Assembly (NCBI GenBank): GCA_002336845.1 | Contig: DDEX01000108.1 | Span: 48,404 to 112,403 of the forward strand | DNA length: 64,000 nucleotides | DNA from: Rhodobacteraceae bacterium UBA1943 | Lineage (GTDB): Bacteria > Pseudomonadota > Alphaproteobacteria > Rhodobacterales > Rhodobacteraceae | Direction: 5' to 3' | Shown: positions 28,301 through 37,347 of the stretch, in pieces | Numbering within the stretch: position 1 is the first letter of the stretch | How the letters are laid out: each line of letters begins with the position of its first letter | Made by a program: the position numbers and the translations under genes | Notes under the pieces: model-generated | The model's database searches: none | Told to the model about the DNA's origin: nothing | What the model saw: the letters and a program-made list of their open reading frames with translations, nothing else

Positions 28301-31300
28301 AGGCGGCTATATCCTTGCGCCCGAACGCGGGCGCGAGGGCTATGACGCGCTGATCGCCGATCTGGTCAGCCATGGCCATGCGCCCAACCGCATCGCGCAT
28401 TTCTGGCTGGTGACCCGAGAGGAGAAATTCCGCCCCGGCTCCAGCTTTCTGCACCGCAATCTGGAACAGGGCTTTCATTCGCTGATGTTCTTGGCGCAGG
28501 CGCTGGCCGAGGAAAACCTGCCCCGGCCCATCCACCTGACCGCCTTCACCACCGGCGCGGCGCAGGTAAAGGGCGAAGGGCTGGCCTATCCGGAAAAGGC
28601 GACCCTGCTGGGCCCGGCCCGCGTGATCCCGCGTGAATTGCCGGGGGTGACGGTTTCCACGCTGGACCTGACCTTGCCGCCCGCGCCCCGACGCGGCGCG
28701 GCTGACCTGTCGGACCTGACCGACCGCGTGTTGGAAGAGCTGCTGCAAAACCCCGCCGAAGGTCTGGCCGCCCTGCGCGGCGCCCGCCGCTATGTGCAGG
28801 AGGTGCGGGCGCAGGCGCTGCCCGACGCGGGCGCAACCCTGCCGCAGGGCGCGCATGTGCTGATCACCGGCGGGTTCGGGGGCATTGGCCTGACCGTGGC
28901 CGAAGACCTGATCAGGCGCCATGGAGCCAAGATCACCCTGATCGCCCGCCGCGCCCTGCCCGAACGCTCGCTCTGGCCGCGCTGGCTGGCGGGGCATGAT
29001 CCGGCTGACCCGATCAGCCGCCGGATTCTGGCTCTGCAACGGCTGGAATCCTTGGGCGGGCAGATTACCGTCGCCCCCGCCGATGTCTGCAACTTTGAAG
29101 ACATGCGCGCCGCTGTTGCGCAGGCCGAGGCGCAGTTCGGCCGCGTGCAGGCGGTGATCCATGCCGCTGGCGTGGTCAGCGATGGCCTGTTGATGACCAA
29201 GACCCCGGCACAGGTTGAGGATGTTCTGTCGCCCAAGGTCCACGGCACGCTTGTTCTGGACAAGCTGTTCCCCGATGGATCGCTGGACCTGATGGTGCTG
29301 TTTTCTTCGACCTCGACCATCACCGGGCCTGCCGGGCAGATCGACTATGTGGCCGCGAATGAATTCCTGAACGCTTATTCGAAATCCCGCGCGGGTGGCA
29401 AAACCAGAGTTGTCGCGCTGAACTGGGGCATCTGGACCGGCGTCGGCATGGCCGCCGAGGCCCTTGCCGAACGCACCGGCGACCGGCCCGCTGCGCCCAA
29501 GGTGGCGATCAAGGCCCCGATGCTGGATGAGGCGACCTTTGACACCAAAGGCAACCGCATGTTCACCGCCGGTTATGGCATGGACCGCTGGGTGCTGGAC
29601 GGCCACCGCACGAAATCCGGTCAGGCGCTGATCCCCGGCACCGGATACTTGGAGATCGTGGCCGAGGCGATGCGGGCGCAAGGTGAGGGCGGGCCGTTTG
29701 AAATCAACGACCTGACGTTCTTCCGCGCGCTGGATGTGGCGAATGAAGAGGTCCGTCCGATCCGCGCCACGTTGGCGCGCAGCGATCAGGGCTATGGGTT
29801 CGAGCTGCGTTCTGGCATCCCGCATCAGGGCCGTACCGGTTGGGTTCTGCACGCCCAAGCCACGATTACACCGCTGGCCGACGCGCCCCGCCGGATTGAC
29901 CCCGGCGCCATCGCCGCCCGTCTGCCCGTGCCCGAACTGGGCGACGGAATGGCCAGCCCGCAAGAGGCGCATCTGGCCTTTGGCCCGCGTTGGCGGGTGC
30001 TGCGGTCGCGCAGCATCGGCGCGGGTGAGGGGCTGGCGCGTCTGACTCTGCCCACGGCGTTTCGCGCGGAACCCGACCAAGGCTGGCTGATCCACCCCGC
30101 GCTGATGGATCTTGCAACGGGTTGGGCCATGGGGCTGATTTCCAGCTACCGGCCCGATCACCTCTGGGTGCCGGTCAGCTATGGCGCGGTGCGGGTGCTG
30201 CGCCCTCTGCCTGCCGACATCGTCAGCCATATCCGAAACGCCGCCGATAACCGCGCCGATCGCCCCACCGCGCGGTTCGACGTGACCTTGGCGACCCCAG
30301 AAGGCGAGGTTTGCATCGAAATCGAGGGCTTTACCATCCGCCGCCTTGACGGCGAGCTTGCCTTCCCCCGCCCCGATGCACGCGAGCTAAGCTTTGACGA
30401 AGGCCCCCGATCTGGCCGCGCGTCGTCGCCGGCGGAAGAGCGTCTGATGCACAGCTTTACCCAAGGCATCCGGCCCGAAGAAGGGGCCGAGGCTTTCGCC
30501 CGTGCCGTGGCAACCGGGCAAAGCCAGATCATCGTGTCGTCACTCGACTTGCCCGCTCTGGTGCGCCAGACGGCAGAGGCCGAGGCGGCCAAGGTGGAAG
30601 GCCAGTCCTTCGACCGGCCCGACCTTGACACCGCCTATGTCGAGCCAAGGAACGACATCGAGCGTACGCTGGTCGGGTTCTGGCAGGACCTGTTGGGCGT
30701 GGGCAAGGTGGGCGTCGAGGACAGTTTCTTCGACCTTGGCGGCCACAGCCTGATCGCCGTGCGCCTGTTCGCCATGGTCAAGAAAACCTTCCGCGTCGAT
30801 TTCCCGATCTCGGTTTTGTTCGAGGCCCCCAGCATTGCAGCCTGCGCCAAGTTGATCGCGGCAGAGGTCGGCGAAACCGACACAATGGCAGAGGGTAAGG
30901 CCCCCGCCGCCCCGCGCCGCCGGTTTACCCATCTGGTGCCGATGCACGAGGGCGAGGGCGGCCCGCGTCGCCCCTTCTTCCTGGTGGCGGGCATGTTCGG
31001 CAACGTGTTGAACCTGCGCCATCTGGCCCAGCTATTGGGCGGCGACCGGCCGTTCTACGGTTTGCAGGCGCGCGGGCTGCTGGGCGAGGATCAACCCCAC
31101 CGCACCATCCCCGAGGCGGCGGCCGACTACATCGCCGAACTGCGGCAGGTGCAGCCCAATGGCCCCTACCTTCTGGGCGGGTTCTCTGGCGGTGGCCTGA
31201 CCGCCTGGGAAATGGCGCGCCAGATGGAGGCCGAAGGCGAGGAGGTGGCGCTGCTTGTCCTGCTCGATACGCCGCTGCCGGTGCGCCCGTCGCTGACCCG

Positions 31301-31775
31301 CCCCGACAAGGCGCTGATCAAGCTGGCCGAGCTGCGCGAGAAGGGTCCGGGCTATCTGACCGAATGGGCGAAGAACCGCTGGGAATGGGAAAAGACCAAG
31401 CGTCTGGCCCCCGAGGCCGCCGGCACTGCCCAGTTCCACAATGCGGAAATCGAGGCCGCCTTCCGCGATGCCATTGCCATCTATGACCTGCCGCAGCGGG
31501 CGGGGGCCACGGTGATGTATCGTCCCCCCCTGGACCGCAAATGGCAGGTAACGGGTGGGCGTTGGGTTTCGGCGGCCAAGGAATATGTATTCCCCGACAA
31601 TGACCTGACCCGCTTTGCGCCCGGCTTGCAGGTGGTCGAGGTGCCGGGCGATCACGATTCCATGGTGCTGGAACCCAACGTCCGCGTGCTTGCCGCAAAG
31701 ATGCGCGCAGCGATAGCCGAGGCTGATGGCGGCCCCGGCCGCGTCGTTCCCTTCCGCAGTCTGGCGGCTGAATGA
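25392..31775 (+). CDS. Type I modular polyketide synthase, KS-AT-KR-DH-ACP-TE
   Basis: 2127 residues in one open frame. KS (about 13-435) has C186 in TACSTS and the two histidines in ECHGTGT and KTNIGHT. AT (about 535-850) has S632 in GHSMGE and an AAHS motif, suggesting malonyl selection. KR (about 1150-1340) has TGGFGGIG and Y1319 in DYVAAN. A DH-like domain (about 1375-1670) follows with H1405 and D1573 (HPALMD), then an ACP with S1786 in LGGHSL and a thioesterase with S1932 in GFSGGG plus a late GDHD. KR before DH is not the usual order. All active sites needed for one round of condensation, reduction, dehydration and release are present. The gene starts a co-directional unit with a GT2, an NRPS and a PPTase; the ribosome site is weak. 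Confidence 0.95.
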   Translation: MADGADLSSVGETDIAVVGMAAHLPGAPDIATYWSNLAAGVESIRVLSRDDLLAAGESPARMAKANYVPSAAVLDGFADFDAEFFGFSPKEAAILDPQHRQFLEVAWEALENAGHPPENFPGAVGVYAGCGMGSYFYFNLCSNRDLVDQTGMFLLRHTGNDKDFLSTRVSHVFDLKGPSINVQTACSTSLVAVHFATQALLNGECDMALAGGVTIELPHARGYLFTEGEILSPDGHCHAFDHRAQGTVFGSGAGCVVLRRAKDAIRNGDHIWAILKGSAVNNDGAAKAGYLAPSVDGQARCIAEAQAIAGVTGDDVTYVECHGTGTYLGDPIEVAALTSAFRETTDRVGHCRLGSVKTNIGHTDTAAGVASLIKVALSLHHRQLPPSLGYEAPNPSIDFETSPFKVNDRLTDWQAPTRVAAVNSLGVGGTNAHAILAEAPARAPSDDSIWPFQPLVLSARSKAALDGQAARLAAHLRAHPEQPLADVAWTLKQGRRAFEKRRVIVAASHEEAASLLEGADTRRVFNHDRLDAPEVVFMFPGGGAQYAGMARDLYETEPVFADWMDKGLAVLEPQLDYDIRALWLPQLGAEAAANEALKKPSVQLPLIMITEFALAKLYESWGVTPSHLIGHSMGENTAAALAGVMSFQDCIGLVLLRGRLFDTIAPGGMLSVPMAEADLRPLVTGDLDMASVNAPGLCVVSGPDAALRSLAETLSAQGVDTQRIAIDIAAHSRMLEPILGRFGDYLRAIKLNAPQLPIISNRTGQPLTAAQATDPGYWVAHLRNTVMFQQTIGALLDEPRVFVEMGPGRALSSLAQANGVASGQVIPALRHPEQAMADDAWHIGTIARLWACGVAVDWEPIWAGARRNRVVLPTYAFQKKSYFIQPGKAAEAEATLPMRVENIANWGWKPHWRPASAGFDIAEIDEAPRQNWLIFVDDTGLGAATAARLRAAGHEVHTVRAGDAFGRDGQGGYILAPERGREGYDALIADLVSHGHAPNRIAHFWLVTREEKFRPGSSFLHRNLEQGFHSLMFLAQALAEENLPRPIHLTAFTTGAAQVKGEGLAYPEKATLLGPARVIPRELPGVTVSTLDLTLPPAPRRGAADLSDLTDRVLEELLQNPAEGLAALRGARRYVQEVRAQALPDAGATLPQGAHVLITGGFGGIGLTVAEDLIRRHGAKITLIARRALPERSLWPRWLAGHDPADPISRRILALQRLESLGGQITVAPADVCNFEDMRAAVAQAEAQFGRVQAVIHAAGVVSDGLLMTKTPAQVEDVLSPKVHGTLVLDKLFPDGSLDLMVLFSSTSTITGPAGQIDYVAANEFLNAYSKSRAGGKTRVVALNWGIWTGVGMAAEALAERTGDRPAAPKVAIKAPMLDEATFDTKGNRMFTAGYGMDRWVLDGHRTKSGQALIPGTGYLEIVAEAMRAQGEGGPFEINDLTFFRALDVANEEVRPIRATLARSDQGYGFELRSGIPHQGRTGWVLHAQATITPLADAPRRIDPGAIAARLPVPELGDGMASPQEAHLAFGPRWRVLRSRSIGAGEGLARLTLPTAFRAEPDQGWLIHPALMDLATGWAMGLISSYRPDHLWVPVSYGAVRVLRPLPADIVSHIRNAADNRADRPTARFDVTLATPEGEVCIEIEGFTIRRLDGELAFPRPDARELSFDEGPRSGRASSPAEERLMHSFTQGIRPEEGAEAFARAVATGQSQIIVSSLDLPALVRQTAEAEAAKVEGQSFDRPDLDTAYVEPRNDIERTLVGFWQDLLGVGKVGVEDSFFDLGGHSLIAVRLFAMVKKTFRVDFPISVLFEAPSIAACAKLIAAEVGETDTMAEGKAPAAPRRRFTHLVPMHEGEGGPRRPFFLVAGMFGNVLNLRHLAQLLGGDRPFYGLQARGLLGEDQPHRTIPEAAADYIAELRQVQPNGPYLLGGFSGGGLTAWEMARQMEAEGEEVALLVLLDTPLPVRPSLTRPDKALIKLAELREKGPGYLTEWAKNRWEWEKTKRLAPEAAGTAQFHNAEIEAAFRDAIAIYDLPQRAGATVMYRPPLDRKWQVTGGRWVSAAKEYVFPDNDLTRFAPGLQVVEVPGDHDSMVLEPNVRVLAAKMRAAIAEADGGPGRVVPFRSLAAE

Positions 31776-32773
31776 TGCCGACGCTTCTTACGGTTATCCT
31801 GAACTGGCGCACCGCTCAGATGACACTGCGATCGGCCGAGGCGGCGCTGCACGCCCTGGAAGGTATCGAGGGAGCTTTGGTGATTGTGGACAACGATTCC
31901 GGCGACGGATCGTTTGAGACGATCACGGCCGAAGTCGCGGCCCGTGGCTGGGACAAGGGACCGCAACAGGTGCGCGTCATCCAGTCAGGTCGCAACGGCG
32001 GCTTTGGCGCGGGTAACAATGTGGGCATCCGCGCCGGTCTGCCGGGCGGGGTGCGGCCGGACTTCGCCTATATCCTGAACTCGGATGCCTTCCCTGAACC
32101 CGGTGCCATCAGGGCGTTGCTTGATCACCTGCTGGCCCATCCGAAAGTGGGCTTTGCGGGCAGCTTCATTCAGGGCGACGATGGCGCGCCGCATCGCACG
32201 GCCTTCCGCTTCCCGTCGGCGGCTGGTGAATTCGAGGCGCATACCCGCTTTGGCCCTGTCAGCCGCCTGTTGAAAAACAGCATCGTGGCGCAGCCGATTC
32301 CAGAAACCACCACCCGGGTCGATTGGCTGGCCGGGGCCAGCCTGATGATGCGGATGGATGTGCTGGACCGGATTGGTTTGTTTGACGAAACCTTCTTTCT
32401 GTATTTTGAGGAAACCGACCTTTGCCGCCGCGCGGCCCTTGCAGGCTGGCCCACCGATTATGTCCGCGAATCAGTAGTGGTACACATCGGCTCGGTTTCC
32501 ACCGGAATGGGCGGCTGGAAACGCATTCCCGGCTTCTGGCTGGATTCGCGCTGGCATTATTTCGTCAAGAACCACGGAACCGCCTATGCCTTGGGCGCCA
32601 CGCTGGCTGCGGTGGTCGGAGGCGGGCTTTGGCGCCTGCGCCTTCTGATCCAGCGCAAGGACAGGGGTGATCCGCCGCATTATTTGCATGATATGGTTAG
32701 CCACCACCTGCGGGCGCTTTTTGCGCCGGGCAAGGGTGCGGCGCCCAGCAACCAGACCCGGCCCGCAGAATAG
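31772..32773 (+). CDS. Family 2 glycosyltransferase, rhamnosyltransferase-like
   Basis: 333 residues with the GT2 landmarks VIVDNDSGDGS, GRNGGFGAGNNVGIRAG, LNSDAFP (DXD equivalent) and YFEETDLCRRA, a pattern common in rhamnosyltransferases such as RfbF-like enzymes. The C-terminal part has one hydrophobic segment near 275-290. The ATG overlaps the PKS stop (ATGA), so it is translationally coupled to the PKS. This suggests that it glycosylates the PKS/NRPS product or joins that product to a sugar, although a role in the repeat unit cannot be ruled out. Confidence 0.87.
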   Translation: MMPTLLTVILNWRTAQMTLRSAEAALHALEGIEGALVIVDNDSGDGSFETITAEVAARGWDKGPQQVRVIQSGRNGGFGAGNNVGIRAGLPGGVRPDFAYILNSDAFPEPGAIRALLDHLLAHPKVGFAGSFIQGDDGAPHRTAFRFPSAAGEFEAHTRFGPVSRLLKNSIVAQPIPETTTRVDWLAGASLMMRMDVLDRIGLFDETFFLYFEETDLCRRAALAGWPTDYVRESVVVHIGSVSTGMGGWKRIPGFWLDSRWHYFVKNHGTAYALGATLAAVVGGGLWRLRLLIQRKDRGDPPHYLHDMVSHHLRALFAPGKGAAPSNQTRPAE

Positions 32774-32805
32774 GGGCCTCCGCCCCTTGGGCGGGAAGGA
32801 GTGAT

Positions 32806-35800
32806 ATGAGCCAGTTTTCCGTTTTGCTGATCGGCAATGAAACCCTGACCCATGAATGCGGCGCCCAGGTGCTGGAGCGCGGGCATCGGATTGCGGCGGT
32901 GGTCTCCCGCCACCCCGAGGTGCGAAAATGGGCCGTCGGCAATGGCATCCGCATTGTCGATGTCGGGGATTGGGCGGCGCTTGCGGGCACGCAGGTCGAT
33001 TGGCTCTTGTCGGTTGCGAACCTGTCGGTCGTGCCCCTACAGGTACTGGCACTGGCGGCAAAGGGGGCAGTGAACTTTCACGATGGCCCCTTGCCGGAAC
33101 ATGCCGGTCTGAATGCGCCGGTCTGGTCCATTCTGGCCGGTGCCGCGCAGCATGGCATCTCCTGGCATATGATCGAAGGCGGCGTCGATGAGGGCGACAT
33201 TCTGGAAGCCCGCCGTTTCGACATTGCCCCGAATGACACCGCCCTGACGCTGAACACCCGGTGTTTCGAGGCCGCGCTGGAAAGTTTCCCCGCCGTTCTG
33301 GACCAGTTGGAAAGCGGCCTGCGCCGCCTGCCGCAAGACCTGTCGCGCCGTGGCCTGCATCTGCGGTCCGACCGGCCTGCGGCGATGGGGCGGCTGGATT
33401 TCTCGCAACCGGCTGAGCAGGTGGCCCGCCTGGTGCGGGCGCTGGATCATGGCCGCTACTGGAACCCGTTGACCACCGCCAAGATTGCCACCGGCACCCG
33501 TGTGCTGAACGTTGGCACGGCAGAGGTTGAAGTGGGACAGGGCGCCCCCGGGCAGGTTCTGTCGGCAACGCCCGAAGGGCTGGTGGTGGCCTGCGGCACC
33601 GGGGCGGTGCGGCTGAACCGGCTGACCTGCCAGATCAAGGGCGGGGCGGTTTGCCCCTCGACCATCACGGAGGCCGCTCTGCCCGTGCTGTCGGCAGAGG
33701 AAGCCACGCAGTTGACCACGGCCCTTGCTGCCGTGGTGCCGGGCGAGGCTGCGGTGCGCAAGGCGCTGAAATTGATGAATCCAGCCGCGGTGCCGGGTGC
33801 ATCCTCGGCGATCGTTGCCGATTGGCGCAACATTCCGCTGGCGGACGATCTGCCTCTGCTGGCTTTGGCGGCGGCCCGCGCGCTGGGGCTGCATGATGTC
33901 ACGCTCGCCTATGGCGGCGGTGCGGGTCTGCCCGGTTATCTGGCCGATTGGGTTCCAGTCACACTGGCGACGGGTGGCACGCTGGGCGCGGCCCGCACCA
34001 CCCTTGAAACCGCACTGGCCAAGGCCACCGAGACGCCCACATGGCCGCTGGACCTGATGACCCGCGATACCGCGCTGCAAGGCGTGGTCGCCCCGCAACT
34101 TGCGCTGGCACAATCAGGCGCGGTTCCGGGCAGCGTCATCACCCTCACGCCCACAGCCTTCCACTATGATGCCGCCCGACTGTCTGATGTTGAGGCGCAG
34201 GCGATTGCAGCCCGTATCATGGCCCTTGCCTCTGGTCTGGCAACCACTGCGCCGGATATTTCATTCTCGGCTCTCCCCAACATGACCGCCGCCGAGATGG
34301 CGCAAGTCACGACTGGCTGGAATGCCACGCTTGGCCCGCGCGCGCCCCTGTGCGTGCATCAGGCGTTCGAGGCGCAGGTGGCCCGCACGCCCGATGCCAT
34401 CGCTTTGGTCTGCGAAGGGCAGGCGCTGACCTATGCGCAACTGAACACCCGTGCCAACCGGGCCGCTCATGTTCTGATGTCGATGGGCGTGACCCCCGGC
34501 ACCCTTGTGGGCCTGCACTGCCGCCGCAGCCTTGATCTGGTGATCGGTGCGCTGGCCATTCAAAAGGCGGGCGGCGCCTATGTTCCGATGGACCCGGCCT
34601 ATCCCGCCGACCGCATTGCGCTCTATCTGGAAGATTCCGCCTGCCCGGTGGTGGTGACACAGTCCGGCCTGCCGCTGCCTGCCCATTCGGCGCAGGTGCT
34701 GGAGCTGGATACCGATGGCCGCCTTGCTTCGGCCCCGCAGACAAACCCGGAAACCGGCGTTGGTCCGCAGGATATTGCCTATATGATCTATACCAGCGGC
34801 TCGACCGGTCGCCCCAAGGGCGTGATGGTCGAACATCGCAACGTCGCAAACTTCTTCACCGGAATGGACGACCGCATCGGCCCCGATGGCGGGGTTTGGC
34901 TGGCCGTAACCTCGCTGTCCTTCGACATTTCCGTGCTGGAGCTGTTCTGGACGCTGGCGCGCGGGTTCAAGGTGGTGATCTCGTCCGACGAAAACCGTGC
35001 GTTGGTCTCGTCCGGGCGGATCACCTCGGCCAAGAAGATGGATTTTTCCATCTATTACTGGGGTAATGACGATGGCGTCGGCCCCAAGAAATACGAATTG
35101 TTGCTGGAAGGCGCGCGCTTTGCCGACAGCCATGGCTTCGTGGCGGTCTGGACGCCCGAGCGGCATTTCCACGCCTTTGGCGGCCCGTACCCGAACCCGT
35201 CGGTAACAGGGGCTGCCGTGGCGGCGGTGACGAAAAATATTGCGGTACGCGCAGGGTCTTGTGTGGTGCCCTTGCACCATCCAGCACGGATTGCCGAGGA
35301 ATGGGCGGTGATCGACAACCTGACAAATGGCCGCGCCGGTCTGGCGATTGCCAGCGGCTGGCAGCCCGAAGATTTCGTGCTGCGCCCCGAAAACACACCC
35401 CCTGCGAACAAGGCCGCGATGTATGCCGCCGCCGATCAGGTGCGCCGGTTGTGGCGGGGTGAGGGGGTGGATTTCCCGAAGGCCGACGGGTCGATGTTCA
35501 CGGTGAAAACCCAGCCCCGCCCGGTGTCGAAAGAGCTGCCGTTGTGGGTCACGACCGCCGGCAACCCCGAGACCTGGCGTGAGGCGGGCGAGATGGGCGC
35601 GAACGTCCTGACTCACCTGCTGGGCCAGTCGATTGACGAGGTGGCGGGCAAGATCCGCATCTATCACGACGCCTTGCGCAAGGCGGGCCACGATCCGGCG
35701 AACTTCACCGTCACCCTGATGCTGCACACCTATGTCGGCCGCGACCGCGAGCAGGTGCGCCGCGTGGCCGAAGGCCCGATGAAGGCCTATCTGGCCGCCG

Positions 35801-37347
35801 CGGTGGGGCTGGTCAAGCAGTACGCTTGGGCCTTCCCGGCGTTCAAGAAGCCCGCAGGCGTGACCAACCCGATGGACATTGACCTGCGCACCCTGTCGGA
35901 TGAGGAAAACACCGCGATCCTCGATTTCGCCTTCCAACGCTATTTCGATGACTCGGGGCTGTTCGGCACTGTGGATGACGCCATCGCCCGCGTGGAGCAG
36001 TTGAAGCGGATCGGCGTGGGCGAGGTGGCCTGCCTGATCGATTATGGCATCGCGCCGGAAAAGGTGCTGGAGGGGCTGTACCCGCTGGCCGAGGTAGTGA
36101 AACGCGCCAATGCCGGGGGCGGGGTAGAGGACGACGATTACTCCATCGCTGCCCAATTGATCCGCCACAACGTCACCCATCTGCAATGCACGCCGTCCAT
36201 GGCGCGGATGATTGCGATGAATGAGGAGGCGCGGGGCGCCCTGTCGGGGCTGAAAACCCTGATGGTCGGGGGCGAGGCGTTGCCTGGCGCGCAGGTTGCC
36301 GACCTGCGCAAGGCCACGGGTGCCCGCATCCTCAATATGTACGGCCCAACCGAAACCACCATCTGGTCCAGCGTGGAGGAGGTCGGCCATGACGACGGAA
36401 TCCAGAATATCGGCAAGCCCTTGGTGAACCAGCAGATGTATGTGCTGGACGATGTGCAGCAACCCGTGCCCCCGGGCGTTCCGGGCGAATTGTGGATTGG
36501 CGGCGATGGTGTCACGCGCGGCTATTGGCAGCGCGCCGACTTGACGGCAGAGCGATTCAGGCCCGACCCCTTCGTTACGCCCGACCGCGCGGCCCCCTGG
36601 GGCGCGCGGATGTATCAGACCGGCGATCTGGTGCGCTGGCGGACTGATGGCAAGCTGGACTACATCGGGCGCACCGATTTCCAGGTAAAGCTGCGCGGCT
36701 ACCGGATCGAGCTGGGTGAGATCGAGGCGGCGCTGGAAAGCCAGCCCGGCGTGACCCAAGCCGTCGTGATGGCACGCGAGGATACGCCCGGAGATCTGCG
36801 GCTGGTCGGCTATTACACCGGGGCGGCGACCGAGGCAGCCTTGCGCCCGGCGCTGGCCACTGGCCTGCCGGAACATATGGTGCCCGCGCATTTCATCCGG
36901 CTGGACAGCTTCCCCCTGACGCCCAACCGCAAGGTAGATCGCAAGGCGCTGCCCGCGCCCAATGCCGCGCCCGTGGCGACCGAGGCATTCATCGCCCCGG
37001 ATGAAGGGATCGAGGCGCAGTTGGCGACGATCTGGCAAAAGGTGCTGGGCGTGCCCAAGGTCGGCAGTCGTGACAACTTCTTCGCGCTGGGCGGGCATAG
37101 CCTGCTGGCGGTGCAGGCCCACCGCGAAATCCGCGATGGATTGGGAATAACGAAGCTGTCGATCACGGACATCTTCCGCTTTCCCACCCTGTCGGCACTG
37201 GCCCGGCATCTGGATGGCGGACCGAAACCCGCCGCCGTTGCAGCACCCGCGAGCGCGCAAGGCCTGTCGGACCGGGCCGATGCCCGCAGCGATGCCATGG
37301 CGCGACGCCTGGCGATGCGGGCCCGGCGGACCGGGGCGGATGCCTGA
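32806..37347 (+). CDS. NRPS: formyltransferase-adenylation (with inserted LLM monooxygenase)-PCP
   Basis: 1513 residues. The N-terminal formyltransferase-like domain (1-300) keeps N90, H92 (NFHDGPLP) and D128 (GVDEGD). A poorly conserved linker follows to about 505. The adenylation domain starts near 517 with YTSGSTGRPKG at 662-672 and SFDISV, is interrupted at about 742-1105 by a luciferase-like FMN monooxygenase of the MupA/Atu3671 group (MDFSIYYWGN, TPERHFHAFGG, ASGWQPEDF), and resumes with MYGPTETT, GRTDFQVKLRGYRIELGE and NRKVDRKALP. A PCP ends it with S1432 in LGGHSL. There is no condensation or thioesterase domain, so it looks like a loading module. AAGGAGTGAT precedes the ATG. F-A-PCP start modules are known from gramicidin synthetase LgrA. 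Confidence 0.93.
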   Translation: MSQFSVLLIGNETLTHECGAQVLERGHRIAAVVSRHPEVRKWAVGNGIRIVDVGDWAALAGTQVDWLLSVANLSVVPLQVLALAAKGAVNFHDGPLPEHAGLNAPVWSILAGAAQHGISWHMIEGGVDEGDILEARRFDIAPNDTALTLNTRCFEAALESFPAVLDQLESGLRRLPQDLSRRGLHLRSDRPAAMGRLDFSQPAEQVARLVRALDHGRYWNPLTTAKIATGTRVLNVGTAEVEVGQGAPGQVLSATPEGLVVACGTGAVRLNRLTCQIKGGAVCPSTITEAALPVLSAEEATQLTTALAAVVPGEAAVRKALKLMNPAAVPGASSAIVADWRNIPLADDLPLLALAAARALGLHDVTLAYGGGAGLPGYLADWVPVTLATGGTLGAARTTLETALAKATETPTWPLDLMTRDTALQGVVAPQLALAQSGAVPGSVITLTPTAFHYDAARLSDVEAQAIAARIMALASGLATTAPDISFSALPNMTAAEMAQVTTGWNATLGPRAPLCVHQAFEAQVARTPDAIALVCEGQALTYAQLNTRANRAAHVLMSMGVTPGTLVGLHCRRSLDLVIGALAIQKAGGAYVPMDPAYPADRIALYLEDSACPVVVTQSGLPLPAHSAQVLELDTDGRLASAPQTNPETGVGPQDIAYMIYTSGSTGRPKGVMVEHRNVANFFTGMDDRIGPDGGVWLAVTSLSFDISVLELFWTLARGFKVVISSDENRALVSSGRITSAKKMDFSIYYWGNDDGVGPKKYELLLEGARFADSHGFVAVWTPERHFHAFGGPYPNPSVTGAAVAAVTKNIAVRAGSCVVPLHHPARIAEEWAVIDNLTNGRAGLAIASGWQPEDFVLRPENTPPANKAAMYAAADQVRRLWRGEGVDFPKADGSMFTVKTQPRPVSKELPLWVTTAGNPETWREAGEMGANVLTHLLGQSIDEVAGKIRIYHDALRKAGHDPANFTVTLMLHTYVGRDREQVRRVAEGPMKAYLAAAVGLVKQYAWAFPAFKKPAGVTNPMDIDLRTLSDEENTAILDFAFQRYFDDSGLFGTVDDAIARVEQLKRIGVGEVACLIDYGIAPEKVLEGLYPLAEVVKRANAGGGVEDDDYSIAAQLIRHNVTHLQCTPSMARMIAMNEEARGALSGLKTLMVGGEALPGAQVADLRKATGARILNMYGPTETTIWSSVEEVGHDDGIQNIGKPLVNQQMYVLDDVQQPVPPGVPGELWIGGDGVTRGYWQRADLTAERFRPDPFVTPDRAAPWGARMYQTGDLVRWRTDGKLDYIGRTDFQVKLRGYRIELGEIEAALESQPGVTQAVVMAREDTPGDLRLVGYYTGAATEAALRPALATGLPEHMVPAHFIRLDSFPLTPNRKVDRKALPAPNAAPVATEAFIAPDEGIEAQLATIWQKVLGVPKVGSRDNFFALGGHSLLAVQAHREIRDGLGITKLSITDIFRFPTLSALARHLDGGPKPAAVAAPASAQGLSDRADARSDAMARRLAMRARRTGADA

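Noticed and set aside
25950..30230. Open frame of 1426 codons on the minus strand, antisense to the PKS gene
   Set aside because: It is a by-product of strong G/C bias at third codon positions in the PKS gene; the translated sequence is rich in Arg/Gln/His with no recognisable domain, and the sense strand holds complete catalytic motifs.
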